In this document: positions 1 to 8,431 of the stretch, piece after piece
Layout: each line of letters opens with the position of its first letter
Position numbering within the stretch: the stretch's first letter is position 1
Origin: Undibacterium pigrum
GTDB lineage: Bacteria > Pseudomonadota > Gammaproteobacteria > Burkholderiales > Burkholderiaceae_D
DNA: 64,000 nucleotides
Assembly (NCBI RefSeq): GCF_003201815.1
Contig: NZ_QJKB01000008.1
Span: 62,001-126,000, forward strand
Direction of reading: 5' to 3'
Made by a program: the position numbers and the translations under genes
The notes under the pieces: model-generated
Seen by the model: only the letters and a program-made list of their open reading frames with translations
Databases searched by the model: none
Told to the model about the DNA's origin: nothing

Positions 1-1215
1 GTGATGACGGAGCAAGCAAGCATTACTGCCCACAAAGTAGAACGGGTTTTGTGGGATGTGACGACAGAAGCAACTGATCTGCATGCAGCCCTGTCAGCCA
101 TTTTGCCCGACCTTGATACGCGGCTGGCAGCTTTGCGCCAGGAGATGCCCTGTGCGCATGGCATCAATCCTTTTCAGTCGGGCGAGTACCAGCGACCTTA
201 TCGCCACTTGCGGGCTTTTTACCAGGATACCGGCGCAGGTGTGTTGGCGCACAAGGGGACGGAAGTATATGCGCATGACCGTGACCGGCATCTGGCGGTA
301 TTGGCGCAATTCCGCATTGATTATCCCGTGCGCGGTAAGTCGCTATTTTCTGCGGCTGAGCATTTTGCCCTGGTTGAACAAAAAATCCCGCTGGCCATCA
401 GTGCTTTTGAAGCAGTGGAAGATGCGAAAGCTGCCTGCATGTTGCAGCAAACGCATTTAAAACGTTTTGGAAATCTTGCCTGCATACCTACACCCTTGCT
501 GGTAATACAGTGGCCCACGTCCGCACGCGACAGTCATCTCACTGCCATGCGTAGCCTGCTGTCAGAACGTGCGATGCGCATAGTCGAAACCTCATCCGCA
601 GATGGCCTGGCGGCGATCATCTATCACTACCCCAGTCTGCCTTTGCGGGTTGCCCACTTGCCTGTGGAATTGAAAAAACTCGGCACCACACCCTGGCTGC
701 AAAGACTGGCCAGCCTGACTGCGGCTTATGGCCTGACACCAGAACAGGTGGTCGATCGCTGGATAGACCTGGTTGCCCGCATGCTGGCACTGGGTTTCTT
801 GCCTGGCCGCACAGAACATATAGGCATAGGCCATTGCCTGGAAATGCAAAACGCCGTCATTGATGGTGGCTTTGTCGATCTGGGTTCTATTATCCCCATG
901 TCTGAAGTCAGGAGCGATGCCGCTTTCATGGAAATGCTCATGGCTGCCTTTGCTGACCTCAGTAAAACCGTGCGCCACTTCATGCTGGGGCCGGTGGCTG
1001 ATGTAGAAGCGGAATACCGCAATCCTTCTCTACTGATGCTGGCTTGCCTGCAAAGAGTCGTGCCTGCGCTCTTGCAAAGACTGCGCAGCTATCCTGACCT
1101 GGAACCACGCCTGCAAGCCTATCTGGATCGCAGCGAGATTAGTTGTTTCAGCGCACTGGCGGAAGAGTTTCAATATTTGAGCCCGGCCATGCTCAACCCG
1201 GCGGAGCATGCGTGA
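1..1215 (+). CDS. Unrecognised protein, first visible gene of the acyl-ligase operon
   Basis: A protein of about 403 residues that I do not recognise. It is soluble, with no signal peptide or membrane segment visible. The best-looking conserved block lies around residues 265-305, where His, Glu and Gln residues precede QNAVIDGGFVDLGS; this could be an active-site or cofactor region, but that is inference. The frame opens with GTG at base 1, directly followed by ATG at base 4; ATG is the likelier start. GTGATGA here copies the stop/start overlap seen at the next junction, so an upstream gene probably ends at bases 2-4, outside the window. The stop (1213-1215) overlaps the next start, implying translational coupling with the PLP enzyme, flavin monooxygenase, acyl-AMP ligase and carrier protein that follow. 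Confidence 0.8.
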   Translation: MMTEQASITAHKVERVLWDVTTEATDLHAALSAILPDLDTRLAALRQEMPCAHGINPFQSGEYQRPYRHLRAFYQDTGAGVLAHKGTEVYAHDRDRHLAVLAQFRIDYPVRGKSLFSAAEHFALVEQKIPLAISAFEAVEDAKAACMLQQTHLKRFGNLACIPTPLLVIQWPTSARDSHLTAMRSLLSERAMRIVETSSADGLAAIIYHYPSLPLRVAHLPVELKKLGTTPWLQRLASLTAAYGLTPEQVVDRWIDLVARMLALGFLPGRTEHIGIGHCLEMQNAVIDGGFVDLGSIIPMSEVRSDAAFMEMLMAAFADLSKTVRHFMLGPVADVEAEYRNPSLLMLACLQRVVPALLQRLRSYPDLEPRLQAYLDRSEISCFSALAEEFQYLSPAMLNPAEHA

Positions 1216-2234
1216 TGACAGCGCGACTGCTTACCGCCATGGTGCCCGGCCTGGATGCGATGTATAAACCCGTAGACCTGGTAGAGAGGCCGACCCCCAT
1301 CAGCCATGAAACCAGCCTGGCAGCACGCTGGAATCTGCAAGAACTATGGATAAAACGCGATGATCTCAGCTCACCCATCTATGGCGGCAGCAAGGTCCGG
1401 AACCTCGAATATTTCTTTGGCGATGCGATAGCCAAAGGCGCGACCAGTGTCGCAACCATGGGGCCACTGGGCAGTCATCAGGTATTGGCGACAGCCACCT
1501 TTGCACGTATCCATGGCCTGCATGCGCGCGCCTTGCTGACACCGCAACCAAATGTGCATGAGGCCGGCTTGAACAAGCGCCTGCTGCCAGCACTGGGTAT
1601 GGAATTGCTGCGCTGTGAACGCTTCCTTGATGTGCCCATGGCTTTCCTGCGCATACGTTATCGTCGCCATCAGGGGCAACGCCCTTACTGGATACCGCCA
1701 GGCTCGCATCATCCCATAGGCGTGCTGGGCGTTATCGAAGGTGCTCTGGAAATTGCGGCCGCCATCAAAAGTGGTGAGCTACCGATGATAGATGACATCG
1801 TCGTCCCCACCGGAACTTGCGCCACCGCATCTGGTGTCTGGCTGGGCCTGGCGATGGCAGGTTTGCCGATACGTGTGGTGGCGGTGCGCATGGTGCCCAT
1901 GATGATTACAGGACCGGGCAAGATGAAAAAGCTGGCGATGAAAACCCTGGCCCTGTTGCGCCAGGCTGGTTATACCAAAGAGCCACAGTTTGGCGAAATA
2001 CTCTGGGTCGATGACTTTGCCGCGCCAGGTTATGGGCAAAGCAATGCCGATGCCGACGAAGCAGCGAAAGAAGTGGCAGAAGCCAGTAACTTCCGCACTG
2101 AGACTACCTATATTTCCAAGACCCTGGCGATGTTCCGCAAGTCCACCCTGCAAGGGCGGCGCGTGTTGTTCTGGAACACCTATAGCGCGGTCGATCCTGA
2201 TCCATCTACAATCACTGCAAAGGCGGCAGCATGA
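1215..2234 (+). CDS. PLP-dependent enzyme, ACC deaminase / D-cysteine desulfhydrase-like (divergent)
   Basis: A fold-type II pyridoxal-phosphate enzyme of 339 residues. The N-terminal KRDDLSSPIYGGSKVRNLEY (about 47-66) matches the substrate/PLP region of the 1-aminocyclopropane-1-carboxylate deaminase and D-cysteine desulfhydrase family, with Lys60 the expected Schiff-base lysine. A Gly/Thr/Ser-rich loop near residue 197 (PTGTCATASG) fits PLP-phosphate binding. The segment that normally reads G-x-Q-S-N-H is changed to PLGSHQV (84-90), so the reaction may differ from classical deaminases. The start is ATG at 1215, overlapping the previous stop; GTG at 1212 is possible. The stop overlaps the next gene by four bases. 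In this operon it may act on an amino acid or amine destined for an acyl-carrier-bound intermediate, which is inference. Confidence 0.87.
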   Translation: MTARLLTAMVPGLDAMYKPVDLVERPTPISHETSLAARWNLQELWIKRDDLSSPIYGGSKVRNLEYFFGDAIAKGATSVATMGPLGSHQVLATATFARIHGLHARALLTPQPNVHEAGLNKRLLPALGMELLRCERFLDVPMAFLRIRYRRHQGQRPYWIPPGSHHPIGVLGVIEGALEIAAAIKSGELPMIDDIVVPTGTCATASGVWLGLAMAGLPIRVVAVRMVPMMITGPGKMKKLAMKTLALLRQAGYTKEPQFGEILWVDDFAAPGYGQSNADADEAAKEVAEASNFRTETTYISKTLAMFRKSTLQGRRVLFWNTYSAVDPDPSTITAKAAA

Positions 2235-3172
2235 GTAGCTTGAGCTTATCCTTGCTAGACCTGGGCATCATCGCCCCCGGCCAGAATGGTGCAGATGTGC
2301 TGGCGCAAACCTTCAGGATGGCGAAGCTGGCCGACCAGCTAGGTTATGAGCGCCTGTGGCTGGCCGAACACCACGAATCTCATTTCTCCTGGGCTGCACC
2401 AGAAATGATGCTGGCTGCGCTGGCACAAGCCACGCAGCGTATAGGGCTGGGCTCTGCTGCAGTATTACTGCCGCTATATAGCCCGCTGGCCGTGGCTGAA
2501 AATTATCGTGGCTTATCTGCCTTGTCAGGCGGACGTGTCGTGCTAGGCGTTTGCGGTGGCGTACCTGCTGATCCTGTCGCCCTGGCAGCATTGGCAGGTT
2601 CTGATGAGCCTCCTGCTGTCATTACCAAACAGTTTGCCAGCAAACTGGCAGATCTGAAACGCTATCTCGATGGTGATTTCCCTGAAGGGCATCGCTTTGC
2701 CCATGCCGCTACCCCATGCTTTGCTGAAAGGCCACCATTGTGGATCATGGGTTCAGGCTTTGGCACGGCAGAACTGGCAGCAAAGTCGGCAGCCAGCTAT
2801 GCCTACTCCTTATTTCACCGCGCCAGTACGCAGGATGCTGCCATCACTGCTGCCTATCAACGCCAGTATGATGAATATCAGGGCAGTACAGACAAGGCGA
2901 AAATCGCCATCGCCCTGAGCTGCGTCTGTGCTGACACCGAAGAGATTGCACAGTCTCAAAAGCAGCAGCTAGAAAGCTGGATAGGCAGCACCATGCGCGT
3001 CAATATCTGTGGCACACCGGCATCCTGCCGCGACCAGCTACTCGCGATACAGGAGCGCTACGAGACAGACAATATCATCATCTATCACATGTGGCATCTC
3101 GAAGAACCCAAGCGTGCAGCCATAGTCGCACTGGCTGAATTATTTCAACTGGAAGCTGATTTGAAGCCATGA
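2231..3172 (+). CDS. LLM-class (luciferase-like) flavin-dependent monooxygenase
   Basis: A 313-residue protein of the bacterial luciferase-like superfamily, closest by eye to the MsnO8-type subgroup. It has the TIM-barrel start LSLLDLGIIAPGQ, the E-R-L-W-LAEHHE motif near residues 39-48, and the GLGSAAVLLPLYSPLAVAEN block (about 72-91) that lines the FMN site in these enzymes. Such proteins use reduced FMN and O2 to hydroxylate or oxidatively cleave a substrate, and need a flavin reductase, none of which is visible here. ATGA overlaps join it to the genes on both sides. In this setting it probably oxidises an acyl chain or an amino-acid-derived group on the carrier protein; that role is inferred from context only. 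Confidence 0.92.
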   Translation: MSSLSLSLLDLGIIAPGQNGADVLAQTFRMAKLADQLGYERLWLAEHHESHFSWAAPEMMLAALAQATQRIGLGSAAVLLPLYSPLAVAENYRGLSALSGGRVVLGVCGGVPADPVALAALAGSDEPPAVITKQFASKLADLKRYLDGDFPEGHRFAHAATPCFAERPPLWIMGSGFGTAELAAKSAASYAYSLFHRASTQDAAITAAYQRQYDEYQGSTDKAKIAIALSCVCADTEEIAQSQKQQLESWIGSTMRVNICGTPASCRDQLLAIQERYETDNIIIYHMWHLEEPKRAAIVALAELFQLEADLKP

Positions 3173-4935
3173 CACTGAGCCTGCTAGAAAAAATCCGTGC
3201 TGACCTCGATAGTGATGCGCATGCAGCAGCCATGTCCTGGGTGCCTGAGCGTTCGCAAGATTTGGCCGAGCATCTGAGTCGTCAGGAATTGTATGCTGCC
3301 AGTGAAGACATCGCCCGCGGCCTCTTGCAACTGAGCTGGCCTGATGACAGGCCGCGCATGATGATACTGGCATTTTCACCAGGGCTGGATTTCATACTGG
3401 CTTTCCTTGCTTGTCAGATTGCAGGCGTCATCGCCATCCCCATCGCCATGCCCAGACGCGGACGCGAGGCGCATATACTCGAAGCCATCATCAGCAATTG
3501 CGGTACGACGATGTTGTTGAGCAGCGAAAGCGAAGTGTTGCGATTGCAGGATGTGTTTGCCTCCAGCCCGGCTCTGGAAGGCATACATATACTCAGCACC
3601 ATACAGTTGAAAGTATTGGGCGAGGGCAGGGGCATGGCAGGACGCAAGGCCCAGGACTATGCCTTCATCCAATATACTTCGGGCTCCAGCAGCTTACCCA
3701 AAGGTGTATTGGTCAGCCATGCAAACCTTGCCGCCAACCTGACGCTGATACAAAAAGATTTTAAAGTTGACCCTGAGTTTGTCATGGTCAACTGGCTGCC
3801 GCATTATCATGACATGGGCCTGATAGGTGGTTTACTGACGCCGCTATACGGTGGCATACCCGGTGTCAGCATGGCACCGTCAGCCTTTATCAAACGCCCG
3901 GTGCGCTGGTTGCAATTGATATCGGCACAAGATTCAAACCACAAAGTCATGTCTGGTGGCCCCAATTTTGCCTATCAGTTATGCACTGATCGGGTGACAG
4001 ATGCAGATATCGCAGGCCTGGGCTTGCATGCCTGGAAGACTGCTTACAATGGTGCTGAACCCATACGCGCCATCACCCTGCAAAAATTCGAGCAACGTTT
4101 TGCCCAGGCAGGCTATTCCAATACCAATATGCTGACCTGCTATGGTCTGGCTGAAACCACACTGTTTGCCACCGGCAACCATGATCCGGTCATACGTCCT
4201 GTTTCAGTACTGGGTCTGGAGCAGGGCAATCTAGGCGCGCCGCTGAACGAAGAAGACAGCCGTCAACTGGTCGCCAGCGGTCATGCCGACCCTGAACGCA
4301 TAGCCATTGCCGACCCGCTCAGCAAACTCAGGCTGGCCGATGGCAAGATAGGTGAAATCTGGATCACCGGCCCCAGCGTGCCTGAGACTTACTTCAATAA
4401 TCCTGAGCAAAGCCAGCTGACTTTTCATGCGCAACTTGCTGACCAGCCTCTGTCGCGTTATCTGGTGACGGGTGATATCGGTGCCATTGTCGATGGGCAA
4501 CTGTATGTGACCGGGCGCAGCAAAGAGTTAATGATTGTGAATGGCCGCAATATATATCCTCATGATGTGGAAGCATTGATACAGAATGCAGTCACTGGGA
4601 TTGAGGATGTCGCTGTTTTTTCTTATGATGATGCGAGCGCAAAAAATGAAAGCATTATCGTCATCTGTGAGTTGGCACGCACCGCACGTAGCTGGTTTGC
4701 AGACGCGGCTGAGCAGACGCTGAGTGCAGAACTCGAAAAACTCGCCAGCCAGATCAGGCTGTCGGTAGCACCGGCAGAAATTGCGATTACGCATCTGCGT
4801 TTTGTAGGCCCCATGGGTATCAGCAAGACTACCAGTGGCAAGACCAGCTATGGCCAGAATCGCAGGGCATTTTCTGAATTGCCTGAAAGCATCAGATCAC
4901 GCACAGCATCAGCAGAATTCCGCAGCAAGGATTAA
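3169..4935 (+). CDS. Fatty acyl-AMP ligase (FAAL family)
   Basis: A 588-residue adenylate-forming enzyme. Visible motifs are the P-loop-like YTSGSSSLPKGV near residue 170, YGLAETT near 325, TGDIGAI near 434, and GRSKELMIVNGRNIYPHDVE near 450. The sequence reads more like FAALs that transfer fatty acids as adenylates to a carrier protein than acyl-CoA synthetases, based on the NWLPHYHDMGLIGG block and the NGRNIYPHDVE hinge. Its start overlaps the preceding stop by four bases, and the acyl carrier protein follows 21 bases downstream, the usual FAAL-ACP partnership. Likely reaction: fatty acid plus ATP to acyl-AMP, then to acyl-ACP. No ketosynthase or NRPS module follows, so the acyl group is likely tailored by the neighbouring enzymes. 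Confidence 0.93.
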   Translation: MTLSLLEKIRADLDSDAHAAAMSWVPERSQDLAEHLSRQELYAASEDIARGLLQLSWPDDRPRMMILAFSPGLDFILAFLACQIAGVIAIPIAMPRRGREAHILEAIISNCGTTMLLSSESEVLRLQDVFASSPALEGIHILSTIQLKVLGEGRGMAGRKAQDYAFIQYTSGSSSLPKGVLVSHANLAANLTLIQKDFKVDPEFVMVNWLPHYHDMGLIGGLLTPLYGGIPGVSMAPSAFIKRPVRWLQLISAQDSNHKVMSGGPNFAYQLCTDRVTDADIAGLGLHAWKTAYNGAEPIRAITLQKFEQRFAQAGYSNTNMLTCYGLAETTLFATGNHDPVIRPVSVLGLEQGNLGAPLNEEDSRQLVASGHADPERIAIADPLSKLRLADGKIGEIWITGPSVPETYFNNPEQSQLTFHAQLADQPLSRYLVTGDIGAIVDGQLYVTGRSKELMIVNGRNIYPHDVEALIQNAVTGIEDVAVFSYDDASAKNESIIVICELARTARSWFADAAEQTLSAELEKLASQIRLSVAPAEIAITHLRFVGPMGISKTTSGKTSYGQNRRAFSELPESIRSRTASAEFRSKD

Positions 4936-4956
4936 GCCTTTTATTCAGGAATAACA

Positions 4957-5226
4957 ATGACAGAAAAACTGGCAGCAAAATCATGGAATGCAGAACAGCT
5001 GGAAGACTGGCTCATCAGGCGGGTAGCTCAGTTGATGGGACAGGCCGAAAATGACATAGACCCCGACATGCCCTTCAACAGCCTGGGCCTGGATTCAGTC
5101 AATGTTATGGACCTGATTGTTGAACTTGATGATTTGCTCGGTATAGAAATTGAATCAACCATCGTCTGGGATTATCCGACGATACATCTATTAAGTGCAT
5201 ACATAGCGACATTGATAGCGCATTGA
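4957..5226 (+). CDS. Acyl carrier protein
   Basis: An 89-residue free-standing carrier protein. The phosphopantetheine site is LGLDSVNVMDL, with Ser47 as the attachment residue, and the following helix VELDDLLGIEIE is typical of the PP-binding family. The length is normal for a discrete ACP. It lies 21 bases behind the acyl-AMP ligase, its presumed loading partner, and 55 bases before the ABC transporter. Conversion to holo-ACP would need a phosphopantetheinyl transferase, and an Sfp-type one is encoded at 8604-9416 in the same locus. This is clearly distinct from the housekeeping fatty-acid ACP because of its context. Confidence 0.93.
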   Translation: MTEKLAAKSWNAEQLEDWLIRRVAQLMGQAENDIDPDMPFNSLGLDSVNVMDLIVELDDLLGIEIESTIVWDYPTIHLLSAYIATLIAH

Positions 5227-5281
5227 CAAAAACTTCAAGGCAGCACGCCAGTCGGCATGGGTATATTAAACCGGAGCAAGC

Positions 5282-7537
5282 ATGAGCGATCAAACGGCAG
5301 CACCCAAAAAAGAAAACAGCAAATCCGCAGACGGCGAGCATAAAACCAGTTTCTGGGGCTTCATCGGCCAGGCACTGGGACTTGCCTTTACTTACCGCCT
5401 GCTGGCCAGCCTGGTGGCGCTGGCCTTGCTGGTGCAGATAGGCTTTAATCTGCTCATGCCCTTAAGCTACCGCTATATCTTCGATAAGGCCATTGTCAAC
5501 AAGGATATGCCTCTGCTGGCAATGCTGCTGGGTATACTGGCTGTGGGTTTTCTGCTCAATGCTGGTGCTGGCCTGATGCAGGACTTTGGTACGGCCACAA
5601 TAGGTTCCCGCATTTCCAAGAGTTTGCAGGAAAGGATGTTCGCCAACCTTCAAAAGCAATCCACCGATTTTTTCAGCAAGACACCGCAAGGCGACATCGT
5701 TGCCTGCTTTGGCCCTGATGTGATGGCGATAGAAACTGCCCTGGTGCGCGGCTTGCCCAGCTTTTGCATGCGCCTGGTCACTATCGTCACCAGCCTGGTT
5801 CTGTTATTCGTCATCGAATGGCGGCTGGCCATGGTGGCGCTGGTACTCATGCCCATGATCGCCTTTGCCCCCAAGCCATTTGGCCCGCGTGCGCGCAAGT
5901 TTGGCCGCTCGCGTGACGATCTGCAATCCGGCAATGCTGGCCTGGTGCAAGAGAATTTGCTGAATCATTTGACCATACGCACCTTTAATCTCAGCAAATA
6001 CCGTGAGCAACAATTCGGTGACAGGTTGACGCGTTTGCAGGAAGATGATTTCAGGGCGAATTTTTTCACGTCCATGATAGGCCGCTCTACCAACGTGGCT
6101 GCCGGTTTCTTGCAGATAGGTGTGCTGGGTGTCGGTGCCATCCTGGCTGTCATGGGTTTTCTGACCACCGGTTTGCTGATAGCCTTCATAGGCTTGTTGC
6201 TCAATATCGGTGGTGCAACCGATAACCTGACCCAGGCCATTCCGCTGCTGGTACAGGGCATGAACAGTTATTCGCGCATACAAAAACTGCTGGGCGCGCA
6301 GCCAGCATTGCCCGATAGCCCCACAGCCACAGCACTGCCAGCGATACAGGAAAACCTGAAACTGCAAGGTGTGGAATTTGCCTATCAGGCTGATCATCCC
6401 ATCCTGCGTGGCGTTGATATAGAAATCCCGGCGGGCAAGACGGTTGCCATCGTCGGTGGCTCAGGTTCAGGCAAATCGACAGTATTGTCTTTGCTGATGC
6501 GATTGTACGATCCCAATAAGGGCAAGATCCTGCTCGACAATGTGGATTTGCGCGATGGCACCGAGGCATCTCTGCGTGCTCAGACCAGTGTAGTCTTGCA
6601 AAACACTGCCTTGTTCGATACCAGCATCGCAGAAAACATACGCATGGGCAGGCTGGATGCAACAGATGAAGAAATTGTCGCCGCCGCCAAGGATGCTGGC
6701 ATCCATGATTTGATAGAGACTTTCCCCAATGGCTACCAAAGCGTAGTCGGCAGCCAGGGCGGCAGCCTGTCTGGCGGGCAGCGCCAGCGTATCGCCATAG
6801 CCCGTGCGCTATTGCGCAATCCACGCATACTTTTCCTGGATGAAGCTACTTCAGCACTTGATGCTCATACTGAAGCCGAGATAGGCGCGACGCTGGATGC
6901 CATCTCTGCTGACTGGACCGTAGTATCTGTCACGCACCGCTTTACCCATATCACCAATTACGACCTCATCATCGTCATGGAAAAAGGTCTGGTGATGGAG
7001 TCGGGTACGCATGAAGAACTGCTGGCCAAAGATGGCCGCTATGCCATGCTGTGGCGCAAGCAAAGCGGCTTCACGATTACCGACGATGGCAAGGCCAGTG
7101 TTTCTGTCGAACGCCTGCGCGGCATCCCTTTCCTGTCTGAATGCTCGGATGAAGTCTTGCAAAAACTCTCGAAGTCGCTGGTGTCAGAATCTTTTGCTGC
7201 TGGCAAGCCTGTGTTTGAAGAGGGTGAGCCAGGCAGCAAATTCTACATCGTCGCCCGTGGCAAGCTGGAAAATTATGTGAAGCTGGAAGGCGATAAAGAA
7301 ACACCGCTGGGTATGCTGGATGATGGTGACTATTTCGGTGAGATGGCACTGATACGCCCAGTACCGCGTACCTGGTCTGTACGTGCGGTGGTGGACAGTA
7401 CCTGCATCAGCCTTGATAGACAGCAATTTATGGAGCTGATGGATGCTGATCCCAAACTCAAGGAAGCAGTGACGACAACCGCCTATGAGCGCGCAGCCGA
7501 GTGGACGCAGGCCATCATGGAAGCCGCAGATGCATAA
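5282..7537 (+). CDS. ABC exporter (half-transporter) with C-terminal cyclic-nucleotide-binding-type domain
   Basis: A 751-residue inner-membrane exporter subunit. Residues 1-30 are polar; the transmembrane domain follows (about 30-320). The ATPase domain has Walker A GGSGSGKST near 392, the signature LSGGQRQR near 496, Walker B ILFLDEATSALD near 516 and the H-loop in VTHR near 550. From about 615 to 745 there is a cNMP-binding-type (CAP/Crp-like) domain, with GSKFYIVARGKLE and the phosphate-cassette-like FGEMALIRPVPRTWSVRA. There is no N-terminal C39 peptidase domain. A fused regulatory nucleotide-binding domain on an exporter is uncommon, although some transporters of NHLP-type peptide systems carry one. 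It probably exports the product made by the upstream genes, or the small peptide at 8189, as a homodimer. Confidence 0.93.
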   Translation: MSDQTAAPKKENSKSADGEHKTSFWGFIGQALGLAFTYRLLASLVALALLVQIGFNLLMPLSYRYIFDKAIVNKDMPLLAMLLGILAVGFLLNAGAGLMQDFGTATIGSRISKSLQERMFANLQKQSTDFFSKTPQGDIVACFGPDVMAIETALVRGLPSFCMRLVTIVTSLVLLFVIEWRLAMVALVLMPMIAFAPKPFGPRARKFGRSRDDLQSGNAGLVQENLLNHLTIRTFNLSKYREQQFGDRLTRLQEDDFRANFFTSMIGRSTNVAAGFLQIGVLGVGAILAVMGFLTTGLLIAFIGLLLNIGGATDNLTQAIPLLVQGMNSYSRIQKLLGAQPALPDSPTATALPAIQENLKLQGVEFAYQADHPILRGVDIEIPAGKTVAIVGGSGSGKSTVLSLLMRLYDPNKGKILLDNVDLRDGTEASLRAQTSVVLQNTALFDTSIAENIRMGRLDATDEEIVAAAKDAGIHDLIETFPNGYQSVVGSQGGSLSGGQRQRIAIARALLRNPRILFLDEATSALDAHTEAEIGATLDAISADWTVVSVTHRFTHITNYDLIIVMEKGLVMESGTHEELLAKDGRYAMLWRKQSGFTITDDGKASVSVERLRGIPFLSECSDEVLQKLSKSLVSESFAAGKPVFEEGEPGSKFYIVARGKLENYVKLEGDKETPLGMLDDGDYFGEMALIRPVPRTWSVRAVVDSTCISLDRQQFMELMDADPKLKEAVTTTAYERAAEWTQAIMEAADA

Positions 7538-7558
7538 TCAGTCTGTGTGCCTGTAAGT

Positions 7559-7588
7559 AAAAAAGCCCTCGCAAGTGCGAGGGCTTTT
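7559..7588. terminator. Bidirectional intrinsic terminator
   Basis: A perfect hairpin with arms AAAAGCCCTCGCA and TGCGAGGGCTTTT (7561-7588) and a two-base gap in the centre. A-rich and T-rich ends serve both strands. It lies between the convergent ABC transporter (stop at 7537) and STAS gene (stop at 7607), closing the five-enzyme plus transporter transcript. Confidence 0.85.
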
Positions 7589-7606
7589 GATGACAGTTTG
7601 ATGAAT

Positions 7607-7918
7607 TCAGAAGCGTGCCAGTGCTGCATCCTTGTTTGCCTGTATGTCCAGTATGGCATTGAAGCCGCTGACCAAAAATACTTCATTGATAGAATCATTC
7701 AGGCTGCAGAGTACCAGCTTGCCGCTGGCTGCCTTGGTTTTCTTGGCGGTCAATAAGATGACGCGCAGACCTGCACTGCTGATATAGGCTAGCTCAGAAA
7801 AATCGATAAGTATGTGTACTTCGCCAGCATCGATAGCCGCGAGAATTTCTTTCTCAAATGCAGCAGAATTATTGCTGTCGAGACGGCCAGCAGGAGTAAA
7901 GGTTTTTATGTTCGGCAT
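7607..7918 (-). CDS. STAS-domain protein, anti-sigma factor antagonist type
   Basis: A 103-residue protein that is entirely one STAS domain. The segment LIDFSELAYISSAGLRVIL carries the conserved Asp and the Ser pair that in SpoIIAA-type antagonists includes the phosphorylated serine. These proteins usually work with an anti-sigma kinase (RsbW/SpoIIAB type) or other partner-switching element, and none is visible nearby. It is transcribed toward the ABC transporter gene, ending at the shared terminator. A CAGGAA ribosome site precedes the ATG at 7918. Its place between an exporter and a small peptide gene suggests a regulatory role for the locus, which is inference. Confidence 0.88.
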   Translation of the reverse strand: MPNIKTFTPAGRLDSNNSAAFEKEILAAIDAGEVHILIDFSELAYISSAGLRVILLTAKKTKAASGKLVLCSLNDSINEVFLVSGFNAILDIQANKDAALARF

Positions 7919-8188
7919 AATGTTCCTGACAGGAAAGTTTGTGGGTGCTATGCAGCATATTCTAGACGTAAATTTGCTTCAGGTCGTACTTTTAACAACG
8001 CAAAAACGATAATATTTTTTTGAATTTGTTAAGTGCTAGACATCATTTATTCGCAAGTGTAGTATAGCCCTCGCTGCTTAAAATTTGAGCTTGAAGTTTG
8101 AGATAAAAATTTGAATTTTTGGTAGCTGAGAGTTTCGTTTCATTCCGATATCATCTTCGTTGAACCACGTAAACTAGGGGTAAGAAAA

Positions 8189-8422
8189 ATGGCACATTTA
8201 TACGACCAATTAGCATCTGCAATCGCAAAATCGGCACAAGATCCTGCATACCGTACCAAACTGCTGTCTGACCCAAACGGCACTCTGAAATCTGACGGCG
8301 TTGACATCGGCGGCGCAAAAATCTCTATGGAATGGACAGAGATTACTAATGTACTGAGCATCCTCGTTGAAAACGGCGGAGCTAATTGGACTGGTTCCAT
8401 CGTCCTGAGCATCAAGAAGTAA
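8189..8422 (+). CDS. Small NHLP (nitrile-hydratase-leader-like) peptide
   Basis: A 77-residue acidic peptide. Residues 18-40 (DPAYRTKLLSDPNGTLKSDG, then VDI) closely follow the DP-x-(F/Y)-R-x-x-LL-x-DP pattern of nitrile-hydratase-type leader peptides (NHLP) that guide RiPP precursors to modification and export. A Gly-Gly pair at 63-64 leaves a 13-residue tail, ANWTGSIVLSIKK, resembling a double-glycine leader/core boundary. Codon choice (CTG, ATC, AAA, GTT, few rare codons) looks like the highly expressed genes in the window, such as rpsA, and unlike its neighbours. AGGGGTAAG stands before the ATG. No typical RiPP maturase is seen, so it might be a modified peptide or a non-modified helper; both are hypotheses. 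Confidence 0.78.
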   Translation: MAHLYDQLASAIAKSAQDPAYRTKLLSDPNGTLKSDGVDIGGAKISMEWTEITNVLSILVENGGANWTGSIVLSIKK

Positions 8423-8431
8423 ATTTTAAAA

